Assembly (NCBI GenBank): GCA_035693805.1 | Contig: DASSGA010000160.1 | Span: 1-13,299, forward strand | Direction of reading: 5' to 3' | DNA: 13,299 nucleotides | Source: Kaftiobacterium sp035693805 | GTDB lineage: Bacteria > Sysuimicrobiota > Sysuimicrobiia > Sysuimicrobiales > Kaftiobacteriaceae | Part shown: piece after piece, positions 5,681 to 13,299 of the stretch | Numbering within the stretch: the stretch's first letter is position 1 | Layout: the number at the start of each line of letters is the position of its first letter | Program-made: the position numbers and the translations under genes | Notes under the pieces: generated by a model | Seen by the model: the letters and a program-made list of their open reading frames with translations, nothing else | The model's database searches: none | What the model was told of the DNA's origin: nothing

Positions 5681-6493
5681 TTACTTGATGGCTCCGGCGG
5701 TGATGCCGCGCATGAAGTATCGCTGCGTGAACAGGAACACGACGATGATCGGGAGCGTGGCGATCACCGTGCCCGCGGCGATGAAGCGGGTGTTGTGCGC
5801 GAACAGCCCGCGCAGGTACAGGAGCCCGGCGGCGAGCGGGTACTTGTCCGGGGTCTTCAGGATGATGATCGGCCACAGGAAGCTGTTCCAGAAGGCCACG
5901 AACTGGAAGATCGCAAGCGTGGCCAGCGCCGGCACCGTGAGCGGCAGCAGGATGCGCCACCAGATGGTCAGCTCGCCTGCGCCGTCGATGCGCGCCGCAT
6001 CCTCCATCTCCTGCGGGATGGAAAGGTAGGCCTGCCGCAGGAGGAAGATCCCGAAGATGCTGGCGATGCTCGGCAGGTACACCGAGGCATAGGTGTCGAC
6101 CAACCGCAGCCGCATCATCGTCACGAAGTTCACGATCAGCCCGATGTGCTCGGGCAGCATCAGCGTGGCAACGATCGCGAAGAAGACGGCGTTCTTCCCG
6201 GGGAACTGCATCCGCGCCAGCGGGTACGCCGCCAGCGAACAGACGACGAGCGTGAGCGTCACCCCCACCGCCGTGATGTACAGGCTGTTCGCAATGTACC
6301 GCGGGAGGGGGAGCGTGCTCCAGACGCCGATGTAGTTCGCCGCGGAGAAGCCGGTGAAGCTCAGGTCCGGCGGGATGGAGAAGATCGGTCCGCGGGTGCG
6401 GAGCGAGATGAGCAGCGTCCACAGGAACGGGAAGGTCGTGAACACGGCCAGCGCGAGGAGCAGGCTGTAGAGGACGAGCTTCCTCAGTACCAT
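5681..6493 (-). CDS. Carbohydrate ABC transporter permease, MalG type
   Basis: A 270-residue inner-membrane protein with six predicted membrane segments, the first near residues 7-28. The cytoplasmic EAA loop that docks on the transporter ATPase reads EMEDAARIDGAG (162-173), and the C-terminus RGITAGAIK is characteristic of MalG-type permeases (family CUT1, PF00528). With the MalF-type partner it forms the translocation path for the sugar delivered by the binding protein of this operon. The ATG at 6493 overlaps the end of the MalF-type gene by 10 bases, which implies coupled translation. The stop is TAA, one base before the DUF4127 start. The substrate cannot be read from the permease itself; GlcNAc or chito-oligosaccharide is inferred from the neighbouring hexosaminidases. 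Confidence 0.95.
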   Translation of the reverse strand: MVLRKLVLYSLLLALAVFTTFPFLWTLLISLRTRGPIFSIPPDLSFTGFSAANYIGVWSTLPLPRYIANSLYITAVGVTLTLVVCSLAAYPLARMQFPGKNAVFFAIVATLMLPEHIGLIVNFVTMMRLRLVDTYASVYLPSIASIFGIFLLRQAYLSIPQEMEDAARIDGAGELTIWWRILLPLTVPALATLAIFQFVAFWNSFLWPIIILKTPDKYPLAAGLLYLRGLFAHNTRFIAAGTVIATLPIIVVFLFTQRYFMRGITAGAIK

Positions 6494-7362
6494 TCCAGCC
6501 CGCCCCGGCGGAAGACGCGGAAGTTGATCACGGAGAAGACGAGGATCACCGCGGCCAGCACCACGGCCAGCGCCGCGGCGTACCCCATGTTCAGCTCCTG
6601 GAACGCCTCATCGAAGATGTACATGAACATCGTATAGGTGCTGAAGAACGGCCCCCCGCGCGTCATCACGTAGATCTCCTCGAAGACCTTCACCGCCGCC
6701 ATCGTGGAGATCAAGGAGGCGAGCAGGATGTACGGCCGCAGCAGGGGGATGGTGACGCTCCAGAAGACCCGGCCGCGGGAGGCCCCGTCGATCATCGCCG
6801 CCTCTTCGTACTCCGCCGGGATGGCCTGCAATCCCGCCAGGTAGATGACCATGTACCAGCCCAGACCCTTCCACATCGTGACGAACATCACCGCGTACAG
6901 CGTGATCGTCGGATGGCTCAGCCAGGAGACCGGGCGCGCGATGACGTCGAGGCTTCGCAGCACCCAGTTCACCACGCCCTGCTGATCGTACATCCAGGTC
7001 CACATGATCCCGACCACCGGCCAGGAGGTGATCACCGGGACGTAGTAGGCGGCGCGGAAGGCGCCGATGCCCCGGAGCTGCCGGTTCACGAGCACGGCGA
7101 GCAGGATCGAGCCGAGCTGGATGACCGGGACGACCAGGACGTACTTCGCCGAGTTCGTGATGGCGATCCAGAAGTAGCGGTCGGCGAGCAGCCGCTGAAA
7201 CTGCAGCCCGCCGACGTAGCGGGGCGGGTTGATGATGTCGTATTCGAACAGGCTGAGCACCGTCCCGAAGATGACCGGATAGAAGGTGAAGACGGCGAGC
7301 AGGCCGAGCGCGGGAAGCAGGAACAGGTACGCGACGAGGGTGCTGCGGCGTCTCACGGGCAT
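6484..7362 (-). CDS. Carbohydrate ABC transporter permease, MalF type
   Basis: A 292-residue inner-membrane subunit of a CUT1 sugar importer (PF00528). It starts with a short basic stretch MPVRRRS and a first membrane helix (about 8-32) and ends RRGGLEWY. The EAA loop is at about 184-207 (EEAAMIDGASRG, then IPLLRP). The start is the ATG at 7362, not the longer frame up to 7560: the extra 66 codons overlap the GH20 gene out of frame and are arginine- and proline-rich shadow sequence. The gene overlaps the GH20 end by 10 bases and the MalG-type gene by 10 bases. No ATPase gene is in the operon, so a shared MsmX/UgpC-type ATPase encoded elsewhere is presumably used, as is common for CUT1 systems. 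Confidence 0.95.
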   Translation of the reverse strand: MPVRRRSTLVAYLFLLPALGLLAVFTFYPVIFGTVLSLFEYDIINPPRYVGGLQFQRLLADRYFWIAITNSAKYVLVVPVIQLGSILLAVLVNRQLRGIGAFRAAYYVPVITSWPVVGIMWTWMYDQQGVVNWVLRSLDVIARPVSWLSHPTITLYAVMFVTMWKGLGWYMVIYLAGLQAIPAEYEEAAMIDGASRGRVFWSVTIPLLRPYILLASLISTMAAVKVFEEIYVMTRGGPFFSTYTMFMYIFDEAFQELNMGYAAALAVVLAAVILVFSVINFRVFRRGGLEWY

Positions 7363-9548
7363 CGGTCCAGCGCCGTGATCGCGAACACGACCGGGCTCGC
7401 CCGGCCGCCGGCGCTGACCAGTTCGATCGAGGTGATGGGGGTCTGCGGCTGCGGGTTCTTCCAGCGGACCATCTGCAGCAGCACGTCGTTGCCCGCGGCG
7501 GTGCGGCCCGACCACGCGACGTCCTGCTCGATGGAAGGGATTCCTCTCTCCGCGTCCCACAGCCAGCTGCTGATGTTCTGGCCGTAGCGCAGCTCGATCG
7601 GGACGGTACGCCCCCCGGCGAGGGTGATCGTGTAGCCGCCGACGACCTCCCCGAAGTTCGCGGCGCGGTCGAGCGTGGCATGGACGATGGCGAGACAGGC
7701 GGCGCGGCCGCCCCAGCGTACCGTGACGCCCTGCGGCATCGCCGCGGCGACGTCGCGTTCACCCTTGAGCATGATGATGCTCTTGCCCCGGGTGCGCGCG
7801 GGATCGAGCACCTCGAAAAGGATGCCCCCGGCGCGGTGGCGGCCGGGAGCCAGCGCGCGCAGGTCATAGTCGGCCCCTTTGCCCTGCCAGCCCTTGCCGT
7901 CGTTGTCGATGTGGGTCTGGGTCACGACGGGCGCCAGGTCGAGCAGCGTGCCCGCGGACGGCTGCACCGGAGGTGACGCGCCGCGGGTCCACGCCTCGGC
8001 GAACCGGCGGGCGAGTTCGGTTTCACCGGGGAACTGCTCAGGAGCAGGGCGGTCGGCGTTCCAGAAGAACGCCGACGCACTCAGGTACGTGTACAGCTGG
8101 CGGTACGCGCGTGTGAGCGCGGCCCGGTTCTGGAAGTGTCCGGTCCACGTCGTCCGGATCATCCCAAGGCCCCCGGCCGCGCGGACGGCCCGGCTGAAGA
8201 AGTAAGTATTGTGCAGGCGGTACCATGTCGCCCCGAGCACGTCGAAGCCGAGCCGGCGGAAGTGCGCCGCCTCCGGATAGTCGCGGACGTCCTCGTACTT
8301 CCACGGGACAACGGTGAGGTCGCGGGGGAGCTCCCCGAACTGCGGGTCGGTGGCGGCTTCCTCGCGCCGCTCCCACAGCACGTCGCCCCACACCATGGGC
8401 CGCACGCCCATCGCGCGCAGAACACCCGACAGGTTGATGATGTCGCGCAGGTACAGCCGCATGTCGTACCGGAGGCCCGACGGGCCTCGGACTTCATCGT
8501 GCCCCAGGTGCAAGAACGCGGGATGGAACAACTCGACGGCTTCCTTGAGGACGGGGATGATCAGCGCCTCGTTGAGCGTGGTCGTCTTCCCGTCGACCGT
8601 GATCTGCCGGTCCGGGTCGTAGACCGCGGGGAAGACGGCGCGCGCCCGGTCGCACGTCACCCCGCCGCCGGGACCGTAGGCGACCTGCCGGCACAGCGCC
8701 TCGTCGCGCAGCCCCGCGAATACCCACTCGCTGTGGCCGAGGGTGGCGATGAGCGGGATGACCTGGATGTGGTGCTCGCGCGCGGCTTCGATCAGCCGCC
8801 GCACCTGAGCCTTCGTCGCGCCCCGCTGGTCCGGCGCCCAGAGCGGACGGCCGCTCTCCCACTGCACGTACTCGGCCTCGGCGATGATCGTGTTGAACTT
8901 GTAGGGCGCCAGGACGCGATCGATGAGCTCGATGTGGAACGGGTCGGACGCGCCGTCGAGCAGGACGTGCACCGCCCGCACGGCGTGGTCCGGCCAGTCG
9001 CGGATCGTCGCCTCGGGAACGGTGCCGCCCTTGCCCCGTCGCAGCAGCTGCCGCAAGGTCTGTACGCCGTAGAAAGTCCCCCGCCGGTCTGCGCCGGCGA
9101 CGATGATCTGCCGGGGGGTCACCCACAGCAGATAGCCTTCAGGGCGCGCGACACCTTCGGCGCCGGCGGATTGAAGCGCGCGGGCGAGCAAGGCGTGGTC
9201 CGCGCGCTGCCCGATGAGGATGTGCCCGGAGGGCCCCGAAACCTCACGTTCGCGGGCGACGCGGAGAGCCGGTCCGCCCAGGGCGCGAAGCTCTTCGGTG
9301 AGCTCCCGCGCGGCGTACAGGTCCTGGTCTGTGGCGCCATCGGCCAGGACGATCCGCGTCGTTCGCGCGTCGAGGCGGAACGCGCCTGTCCCCAGCGCGG
9401 CCTCCCTGGGGGCGGGGAGCAGGTCACCGGGCGCGGCGGTGGGGACGTAGGCGTCCGGAACAGCACGACCGGCGGCGCCCAGCACGGGGGACCAGGTCGC
9501 CGCCGGCACGGCCAACAGCAGGACGATCAGGAGTCTAGAGCCGAGCAT
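7353..9548 (-). CDS. Secreted family 20 glycoside hydrolase (beta-N-acetylhexosaminidase)
   Basis: This 731-residue protein has an N-terminal signal peptide (basic start, hydrophobic 6-24) without a lipobox. An N-terminal GH20b-like domain (about 42-170) ends in the typical RRGTFYGVQTLRQLL. The catalytic barrel spans about 190-545, with the general acid/substrate-assistance pair D351-E352 in HLGHDE (the family consensus is H-x-G-G-D-E, here with His for the second Gly). A further 170-residue C-terminal beta-rich region (about 560-731), probably carbohydrate-binding or accessory, is not one I can name. GH20 enzymes remove terminal beta-linked GlcNAc or GalNAc using the substrate acetamido group. 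Lying between the binding-protein and permease genes, it probably produces the imported sugar. Its ATG overlaps the upstream gene by 14 bases; a GGGAG lies just upstream. Confidence 0.92.
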   Translation of the reverse strand: MLGSRLLIVLLLAVPAATWSPVLGAAGRAVPDAYVPTAAPGDLLPAPREAALGTGAFRLDARTTRIVLADGATDQDLYAARELTEELRALGGPALRVAREREVSGPSGHILIGQRADHALLARALQSAGAEGVARPEGYLLWVTPRQIIVAGADRRGTFYGVQTLRQLLRRGKGGTVPEATIRDWPDHAVRAVHVLLDGASDPFHIELIDRVLAPYKFNTIIAEAEYVQWESGRPLWAPDQRGATKAQVRRLIEAAREHHIQVIPLIATLGHSEWVFAGLRDEALCRQVAYGPGGGVTCDRARAVFPAVYDPDRQITVDGKTTTLNEALIIPVLKEAVELFHPAFLHLGHDEVRGPSGLRYDMRLYLRDIINLSGVLRAMGVRPMVWGDVLWERREEAATDPQFGELPRDLTVVPWKYEDVRDYPEAAHFRRLGFDVLGATWYRLHNTYFFSRAVRAAGGLGMIRTTWTGHFQNRAALTRAYRQLYTYLSASAFFWNADRPAPEQFPGETELARRFAEAWTRGASPPVQPSAGTLLDLAPVVTQTHIDNDGKGWQGKGADYDLRALAPGRHRAGGILFEVLDPARTRGKSIIMLKGERDVAAAMPQGVTVRWGGRAACLAIVHATLDRAANFGEVVGGYTITLAGGRTVPIELRYGQNISSWLWDAERGIPSIEQDVAWSGRTAAGNDVLLQMVRWKNPQPQTPITSIELVSAGGRASPVVFAITALDRCP

Positions 9549-10797
9549 TCCACTCCCGGACGGCCCAGTCGAGGGCCTCCTTCGGGCTCATCTTCCCGAA
9601 GAACGCGCTCTCCACCGCCTCACGGAAGATCTTGTACAGCTCGCTCTGATTGGGGACCACCACGGTCAGGTCGCGGCCGGACTTCAGCTCGTCCGCGGCG
9701 ATCGCCCGGGCTTTGAACTCCGGCCCCGCCCCCTTCTGCTTGAAGAACGGATCGGCGGCAGCCTTCTTCGTCGAAGGGAAGAGCACGGTCCCCGGCAGCT
9801 TCGAGAACTCGAGCTGGTTCTCGTCGTTGCTCACGAAGAGGGCGAACTTCACCGCTTCTTGCTGGTGCTTGCTGGCCTTAGGCACGGCCAGCGCCATCAG
9901 GCCGGCATGGATCACCTTGCCTTTGCCCGCCGGGTACGGCCCGACGAAGGTCTGCGCGTAGACCTCCGGGTTGCTCTCCTTGATCCGCAGCAGGAACTGC
10001 GGCCCCACCAGCAGCATGCCGAGCTGCCCCGCGCTGTACCGCTCGACCGCGCCGTTGAACCCCCGGCGGAGAGTGTCATCCGGGAAGTAGTCGCCCTTGA
10101 AAAGGTCCACGTACTTCTGCAGGTAGGCGACGTGCGCCGGGGTGTTGAAGACCGCGCGCTTGCCGTCCGCGCTCAGCATCGGCAGGCCGTTCTCGAGGAA
10201 GCGGTGCATGAGGCGCGTGCCGTCGATGAGCGGCATGAAGCCGTAGGCCTTGGTGCGGTCCTTGATCTGACGGGCGGCGGCGACCATCTCCTCTTCGGTG
10301 TCGGGAGGATTCAGGGTGTTCAGTCCCGCCTTCTTGAACAGGTCGCTGTTGAAGAAGAGTACCGGCGGGGCGATGTACCAGGGCATGCCGTAGGCGCGGC
10401 CCCGGAACCGGGTGCTGCCCCACAACCCCTCGAAGTACTTGGCCCGGTCGGCGGCGGGCACCGCCCCATCCAGATCCAGCAGGGCGCCCTTCTCCGCGAT
10501 CCGCACCGTGAACTCGACGTTCAGGTTCACGACGTCCGGCGGCACCCCGCCCGCGATGGCGGCAAGCAGCTTCTGCTCGATCGCCTGAAACTGCACGTCC
10601 ACCCACTTGATCTGCACGCCGGGATTCGCGCGCTGGTAGTCCGCGATCAGGCCGTTCACGTAATCCGTGAAGAACGGCTGCAGCGAGATCGTCCAGAACT
10701 CGAGCGTGGTCGTCGACGGCGCGGCGAGTCCGGCCACCGTCATGACGAGGACGATGGCGAGGGTCAAGGCCGCGCTTCGCACCAGCGGAAACCTCAT
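9535..10797 (-). CDS. Sugar ABC transporter substrate-binding protein
   Basis: A 420-residue extracellular solute-binding protein, family 1 (PF01547/PF13416). A signal peptide of about 25 residues ends in VAGLAA. No cysteine follows, so this is a soluble periplasmic protein rather than a lipoprotein. Family features are the LEFWTISLQPFFTDYVNGL start, VPPDVVNLN, FRGRAYGMPWYIAPPVLFFNSDLFKKAG and the central GQLGMLLVGP. It captures the sugar and delivers it to the two permeases. It is the first gene of the operon. The ATG at 10797 is preferred because AGGAGG ends 7 bases before it; a GTG one codon upstream is also possible with 4-base spacing. It ends with TAG, showing that TAG serves as a normal stop here. 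The ligand is inferred to be an amino sugar from context. Confidence 0.93.
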   Translation of the reverse strand: MRFPLVRSAALTLAIVLVMTVAGLAAPSTTTLEFWTISLQPFFTDYVNGLIADYQRANPGVQIKWVDVQFQAIEQKLLAAIAGGVPPDVVNLNVEFTVRIAEKGALLDLDGAVPAADRAKYFEGLWGSTRFRGRAYGMPWYIAPPVLFFNSDLFKKAGLNTLNPPDTEEEMVAAARQIKDRTKAYGFMPLIDGTRLMHRFLENGLPMLSADGKRAVFNTPAHVAYLQKYVDLFKGDYFPDDTLRRGFNGAVERYSAGQLGMLLVGPQFLLRIKESNPEVYAQTFVGPYPAGKGKVIHAGLMALAVPKASKHQQEAVKFALFVSNDENQLEFSKLPGTVLFPSTKKAAADPFFKQKGAGPEFKARAIAADELKSGRDLTVVVPNQSELYKIFREAVESAFFGKMSPKEALDWAVREWNARL

Positions 10798-10804
10798 CAC
10801 GGTT

Positions 10805-10810
10805 CCTCCT
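10805..10810 (-). promoter_or_regulatory. Ribosome binding site of the substrate-binding protein gene
   Basis: AGGAGG on the minus strand, 7 bases before ATG 10797 and 4 bases before the adjacent GTG 10800. The spacing favours the ATG. Confidence 0.75.
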
Positions 10811-10835
10811 CTATCTTCACGCCGCCTTCTTCCTG

Positions 10836-10861
10836 GAACGGGGAAAACCTCCCCCTCGTTC
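10836..10861. promoter_or_regulatory. Imperfect inverted repeat in the divergent intergenic region, possible operator
   Basis: GAACG (10836-10840) and CGTTC (10857-10861) are inverted, with GGG and CCC continuing inward apart from one bulged T. It sits in the middle of the only long spacer between the divergent transport operon and the SIS gene. This is where a shared repressor such as a GntR or LacI protein would bind, but no regulator gene is in the window. A more AT-rich patch (10862-10871) lies beside it and may hold promoter elements. I could not settle on convincing -35/-10 pairs for either direction. Confidence 0.25.
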
Positions 10862-10874
10862 TAACATTATCCAT

Positions 10875-10880
10875 AGGAGG
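10875..10880 (+). promoter_or_regulatory. Ribosome binding site of the SIS-domain gene
   Basis: AGGAGG, 7 bases before GTG 10888. It fixes the start there and rules out the much longer upstream frame, which runs antisense through the binding-protein gene. Confidence 0.8.
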
Positions 10881-10887
10881 GCCTACC

Positions 10888-11931
10888 GTGACCGGACGGC
10901 TGACCATTCAGGAGATCCACGAGCAGCCGGAGGTGCTGGCCCGCCTCCTGGACGAGGAGCGCCCGGCCGTGGATACGGCCGTGGCGGACCTGCGCCGGCG
11001 TCCCCCCTCGGGCGTCGTGCTGGCGGCGCGCGGCTCCTCGGACAACGCCGCGCTGTACGGTCACTACCTGATCGAGACGATGCTCCGCATCCCGGTCTCG
11101 CTCGCGTCGCCTTCCGTGGTCACGCTGTACCGTCGGACGCCGCGCCTGCGCGGGATGCTCGTCATCGGCCTGTCGCAATCCGGACGGTCTCCGGACATCG
11201 TGGAGTACGTCCGCGCCGCCCGGGGCGCGGGGGCGCGCACCATCGCCATCACCAACGAGGCGCGCTCGCCGCTGGCCCGCGCCTCGCACACCACGCTGCT
11301 GCTCCATGCGGGTCCGGAGCGCAGTGTCGCTGCCACGAAGACCTACACTGCGCAGCTCACGGTGCTCAGCCTGCTGGTCGGTGGGCTGGCGCGAGAGCGC
11401 CGCTTCGTGGACGGCCACCGCGCGCTACCGGACCTGGTGCACCGCGCGCTCGCATCGGAAGACGAGATTGCGGTAGCCGCCAGGCGCTCCCGCACGATGC
11501 AGCGGTGCCTCGTCATCTCCCGGGGCTACAATTACGCGACCGCGCGCGAGGCGGCGCTCAAACTCAAGGAAACGAGCTACGTCGCGGCCGAGCCGCTGTC
11601 CTCGGCGGACCTGCTCCACGGACCGATCGCCGTGGTGGGGCGGCGCTTTCCGGTTATCGTCATCGCGCCTCCGGGACGGGTCCGCCCGCACCTGGCCCGG
11701 ATCACCCGGGAACTCTCCGCTCGCGGCGCGCACGTCATCGCCGTCTCGTCCGATCCGGCGATCGCGGCGCTGGCCCGGACCGTGCTGCCTGTGCCCTCGC
11801 CGGTCGACGAACGGCTGAGCCCCCACGTCTACATCGTCCCCCTCCAGTTGTTCGCGCATCATCTGGCCCTCGCGCGCGGGTTCGATCCCGACCGGCCGCG
11901 GGGGCTGCGGAAGGTTACGCGCGTGCTGTAA
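10888..11931 (+). CDS. Double SIS-domain protein, probable glucosamine-6-phosphate deaminase/isomerase (GlmS C-terminal-like)
   Basis: A 347-residue cytoplasmic protein equivalent to the isomerase half of GlmS without the glutaminase domain. SIS domain 1 has ARGSSDNAA (47-55), the phosphosugar loop LSQSGRSPD (95-103), and ATKTYTAQL (149-157). SIS domain 2 has ALKLKETSY and LLHGPIAVV. By alignment with E. coli GlmS the catalytic Glu488, His504 and Lys603 correspond to E228, H244 and K342, and the 16-residue E-to-H spacing is identical. Without a glutaminase domain such proteins act as deaminases (NagB-II), converting glucosamine-6-phosphate to fructose-6-phosphate and ammonia, or on related substrates (AgaS, FrlB). 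It is divergent from the GH20/ABC operon, which supports the NagB-II reading. Its end overlaps the convergent GH3 gene by 17 bases. Confidence 0.88.
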   Translation: MTGRLTIQEIHEQPEVLARLLDEERPAVDTAVADLRRRPPSGVVLAARGSSDNAALYGHYLIETMLRIPVSLASPSVVTLYRRTPRLRGMLVIGLSQSGRSPDIVEYVRAARGAGARTIAITNEARSPLARASHTTLLLHAGPERSVAATKTYTAQLTVLSLLVGGLARERRFVDGHRALPDLVHRALASEDEIAVAARRSRTMQRCLVISRGYNYATAREAALKLKETSYVAAEPLSSADLLHGPIAVVGRRFPVIVIAPPGRVRPHLARITRELSARGAHVIAVSSDPAIAALARTVLPVPSPVDERLSPHVYIVPLQLFAHHLALARGFDPDRPRGLRKVTRVL

Positions 11932-13299
11932 AGCGCCAGCCTCGTTCGTAGAGCCCTGGGAGTGCCACGGGGAGGCGGCCGGAGGGCTCGAGCATGCCGG
12001 CCAGTACCTTCGCCGCGGCACGGAGACTCGCGGGATCGGGTCCATAGGTGGCGAGGTAGGTGGTGACCTCGGGGAACCGCAGCAGCTCGTACGGGCTGCC
12101 GGTGCCCACCACGGCGAGGCGCTCACCGAACTGCTGGTGCAGCGCGCGCACGGTGTCAACCCCATCGTACTTGCGCAGGGACAGGCTCGCCACAACGACG
12201 GCATCCCACGCCCCTCGGGCTACCTCGTCGGGGCTCCCCGCCACCGTGACGCCCGGCAGTATCTCTGCGAGCTCCTGACCGAGACCGGTCGGTGGGCGAT
12301 CCCCGGCGCCGCTGCCCGCGTTCACGACCGCGACCCGTCCGGACGCCACCGGGATGGCCCCTGCCGCGTTCCGCACCAGGGTCACGGCGCGGTCGGCGAT
12401 CTCTTGCGCCAGGAGCTGATGCGCGGCGGTCCCGGTCGCCGCCCTCTCGGCCGTCCACTCCGTGGGACGCCCGGCGTAGCGGGCCTTCACCCGCGCGATG
12501 CGCGCCTCGCTCGCCCGCATCGCCGCTCCGTCGAGGGACCGGTCGGTCACGGCCTGCCGCACGGCTTCGATCGCCGCCCACTGGCCGTCCGGCCGGCCGC
12601 AGGCGAGGATGAAGTCACACCCGGCGCGCAGCGCTTCCACCGCCGCCGCACCCCGGGACCAGCGGTCACTGATGGCCTTCATCTCCATCGAGTCCGTAAA
12701 CACCACGCCCTCGAAACCGAGCTCGCCGCGAAGCAGACCCTGCATCACGTGCGCCGAGAGCGTCGCGGGACGGCTGCTATCGAAGGCGGGGTAGACGATG
12801 TGCGCGGAGAGGACGCCGTCCGCGCCGGCCTGGATCGCCTCGGCAAAGGGCCGGAGCTCCTCGCTGCGCAGCCGGGCGGGATCCTTCGCCACCGTGGGCA
12901 GATCCAGGTGTGAATCCAGGGCGGTGTCGCCGTGGCCGGGGAAGTGCTTCACCGTGGTCAGCACGCCGGCGGCCTGTGCGGCCTGCAGATACGCCACCCC
13001 GAGGCGCGACACCAGGGCGGGGTCATCCCCGAAGGCCCGGATGCCGATGACCGGATTGGCGGGGTTCGTGTTGACATCCAGCACCGGCGCGTGGTTGGTG
13101 TTGATGCCGAGCGCCCTGAGCTCGAGCGCGGTGATCCGTCCCGCGGCGGCCGCGTCTTCCGCCCGCCCGGTCGCGCCGAGGGCCATCGCGCCCGGGAAGA
13201 CCGTGAACCCCTCGACCAGGCGATTCACGACCCCGCCTTCCTGATCGATCGTCACAAGCAGCGGGGGCAGTCCCGCCTCCGCGGCCAGATGCTGGAGGT
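11915..13299 (-). CDS. nagZ: GH3 beta-N-acetylglucosaminidase, NagZ type (5' end outside window)
   Basis: The frame is open through the right edge; the first full codon is near 13297, so the N-terminus is missing. The visible part has about 460 residues. Family motifs in order are PPLLVTIDQEGGVVNRL, INTNHAPVLDVN, KHFPGHGDTALDSH with the Asp-Ser-His acid/base dyad of NagZ enzymes, and VVFTDSMEMKAI, whose Asp (12692-12694) is the nucleophile. After the barrel comes a second domain (about the last 160 residues) with TLVRNAAGAIPV, ending SGRLPVALPG. This gives the two-domain layout of extracellular Bacillus-type NagZ rather than the short cytoplasmic enzyme. It would cleave terminal beta-GlcNAc from muropeptide or chitin fragments by a double-displacement mechanism. 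The GTG at 13255 is internal and not the start. It ends TAA, overlapping the SIS gene tail to tail. Confidence 0.92.
   Translation of the reverse strand, partial: LQHLAAEAGLPPLLVTIDQEGGVVNRLVEGFTVFPGAMALGATGRAEDAAAAGRITALELRALGINTNHAPVLDVNTNPANPVIGIRAFGDDPALVSRLGVAYLQAAQAAGVLTTVKHFPGHGDTALDSHLDLPTVAKDPARLRSEELRPFAEAIQAGADGVLSAHIVYPAFDSSRPATLSAHVMQGLLRGELGFEGVVFTDSMEMKAISDRWSRGAAAVEALRAGCDFILACGRPDGQWAAIEAVRQAVTDRSLDGAAMRASEARIARVKARYAGRPTEWTAERAATGTAAHQLLAQEIADRAVTLVRNAAGAIPVASGRVAVVNAGSGAGDRPPTGLGQELAEILPGVTVAGSPDEVARGAWDAVVVASLSLRKYDGVDTVRALHQQFGERLAVVGTGSPYELLRFPEVTTYLATYGPDPASLRAAAKVLAGMLEPSGRLPVALPGLYERGWRFTARA

Noticed and set aside
5336..6637. Long plus-strand open frame of 433 codons
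   Set aside because: It lies antisense to DUF4127 and the MalG-type permease, is highly charged with no family features, and results from high GC content.
6484..7560. Longer MalF-type permease starting at 7560
   Set aside because: The 66 extra codons overlap GH20 out of frame and are not membrane-protein-like. The ATG at 7362 gives a normal permease N-terminus.
8136..9716. Plus-strand open frame of 526 codons
   Set aside because: It is antisense to the GH20 gene, rich in R, G, P and H, and has no recognisable domain.
9859..10887. Upstream extension of the SIS gene frame
   Set aside because: It runs antisense through the binding-protein gene. The AGGAGG and GTG at 10875-10890 and the family N-terminus fix the true start.
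1..13299. CRISPR array, rRNA, prophage or defence system
   Set aside because: No regularly spaced repeats beyond the two 15-mers, no rRNA-like sequence, and no nuclease, phage or toxin-antitoxin gene was seen.

Overview
The window is GC-rich bacterial DNA with strong AGGAGG-type ribosome binding sites, a consensus sigma-70 promoter and a tRNA gene with encoded CCA. The sugar-binding protein has a signal peptide but no lipobox cysteine, which suggests a periplasmic protein and therefore a diderm cell. The gene set would suit an uncultured, saccharolytic soil or compost lineage (Armatimonadota-like or a neighbouring phylum). The sequence alone does not fix the taxon.

There are two halves of different character. 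The left part (1 to about 1600) looks patched together. It holds the tail of a probable PDZ-domain protein, a 70-base element resembling an integron attC site, a pair of 15-base direct repeats resembling an IS21-family end, and an intact DUF1697 gene. After that come about 420 bases without a credible gene, then a tRNA-Asn(GTT) on the minus strand with its own promoter, then two truncated gene fragments fused head to tail.

The right part (1599-13299) is an amino-sugar utilisation locus. Seven minus-strand genes run from 10797 down to 1599 with 4-14 base overlaps or a single base between them, so they almost certainly form one operon. In order they are: sugar ABC substrate-binding protein, secreted GH20 beta-N-acetylhexosaminidase, MalF-type permease, MalG-type permease, a DUF4127 protein fused to a GrpB domain, an FAD-dependent oxidoreductase split by one in-frame TAG, and a TIM-barrel-like protein of unknown function. 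Divergent from it is a double-SIS protein that keeps the GlmS isomerase-domain catalytic residues, probably a glucosamine-6-phosphate deaminase or isomerase. Convergent with that gene, overlapping it by 17 bases, is a GH3 beta-N-acetylglucosaminidase (NagZ type) cut off by the window edge.

The likely logic is that GH20 and GH3 release GlcNAc from chitin, peptidoglycan or glycan fragments outside the cytoplasm, the ABC system imports the product, and the SIS protein feeds the phosphorylated amino sugar into glycolysis. No transporter ATPase, NagA deacetylase, sugar kinase or regulator is visible here. The most novel part is the trailing trio DUF4127-GrpB / FAD oxidoreductase / TIM barrel, whose place in amino-sugar metabolism I cannot assign. 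The broken oxidoreductase and the mobile-element-like left flank are the other points to check.
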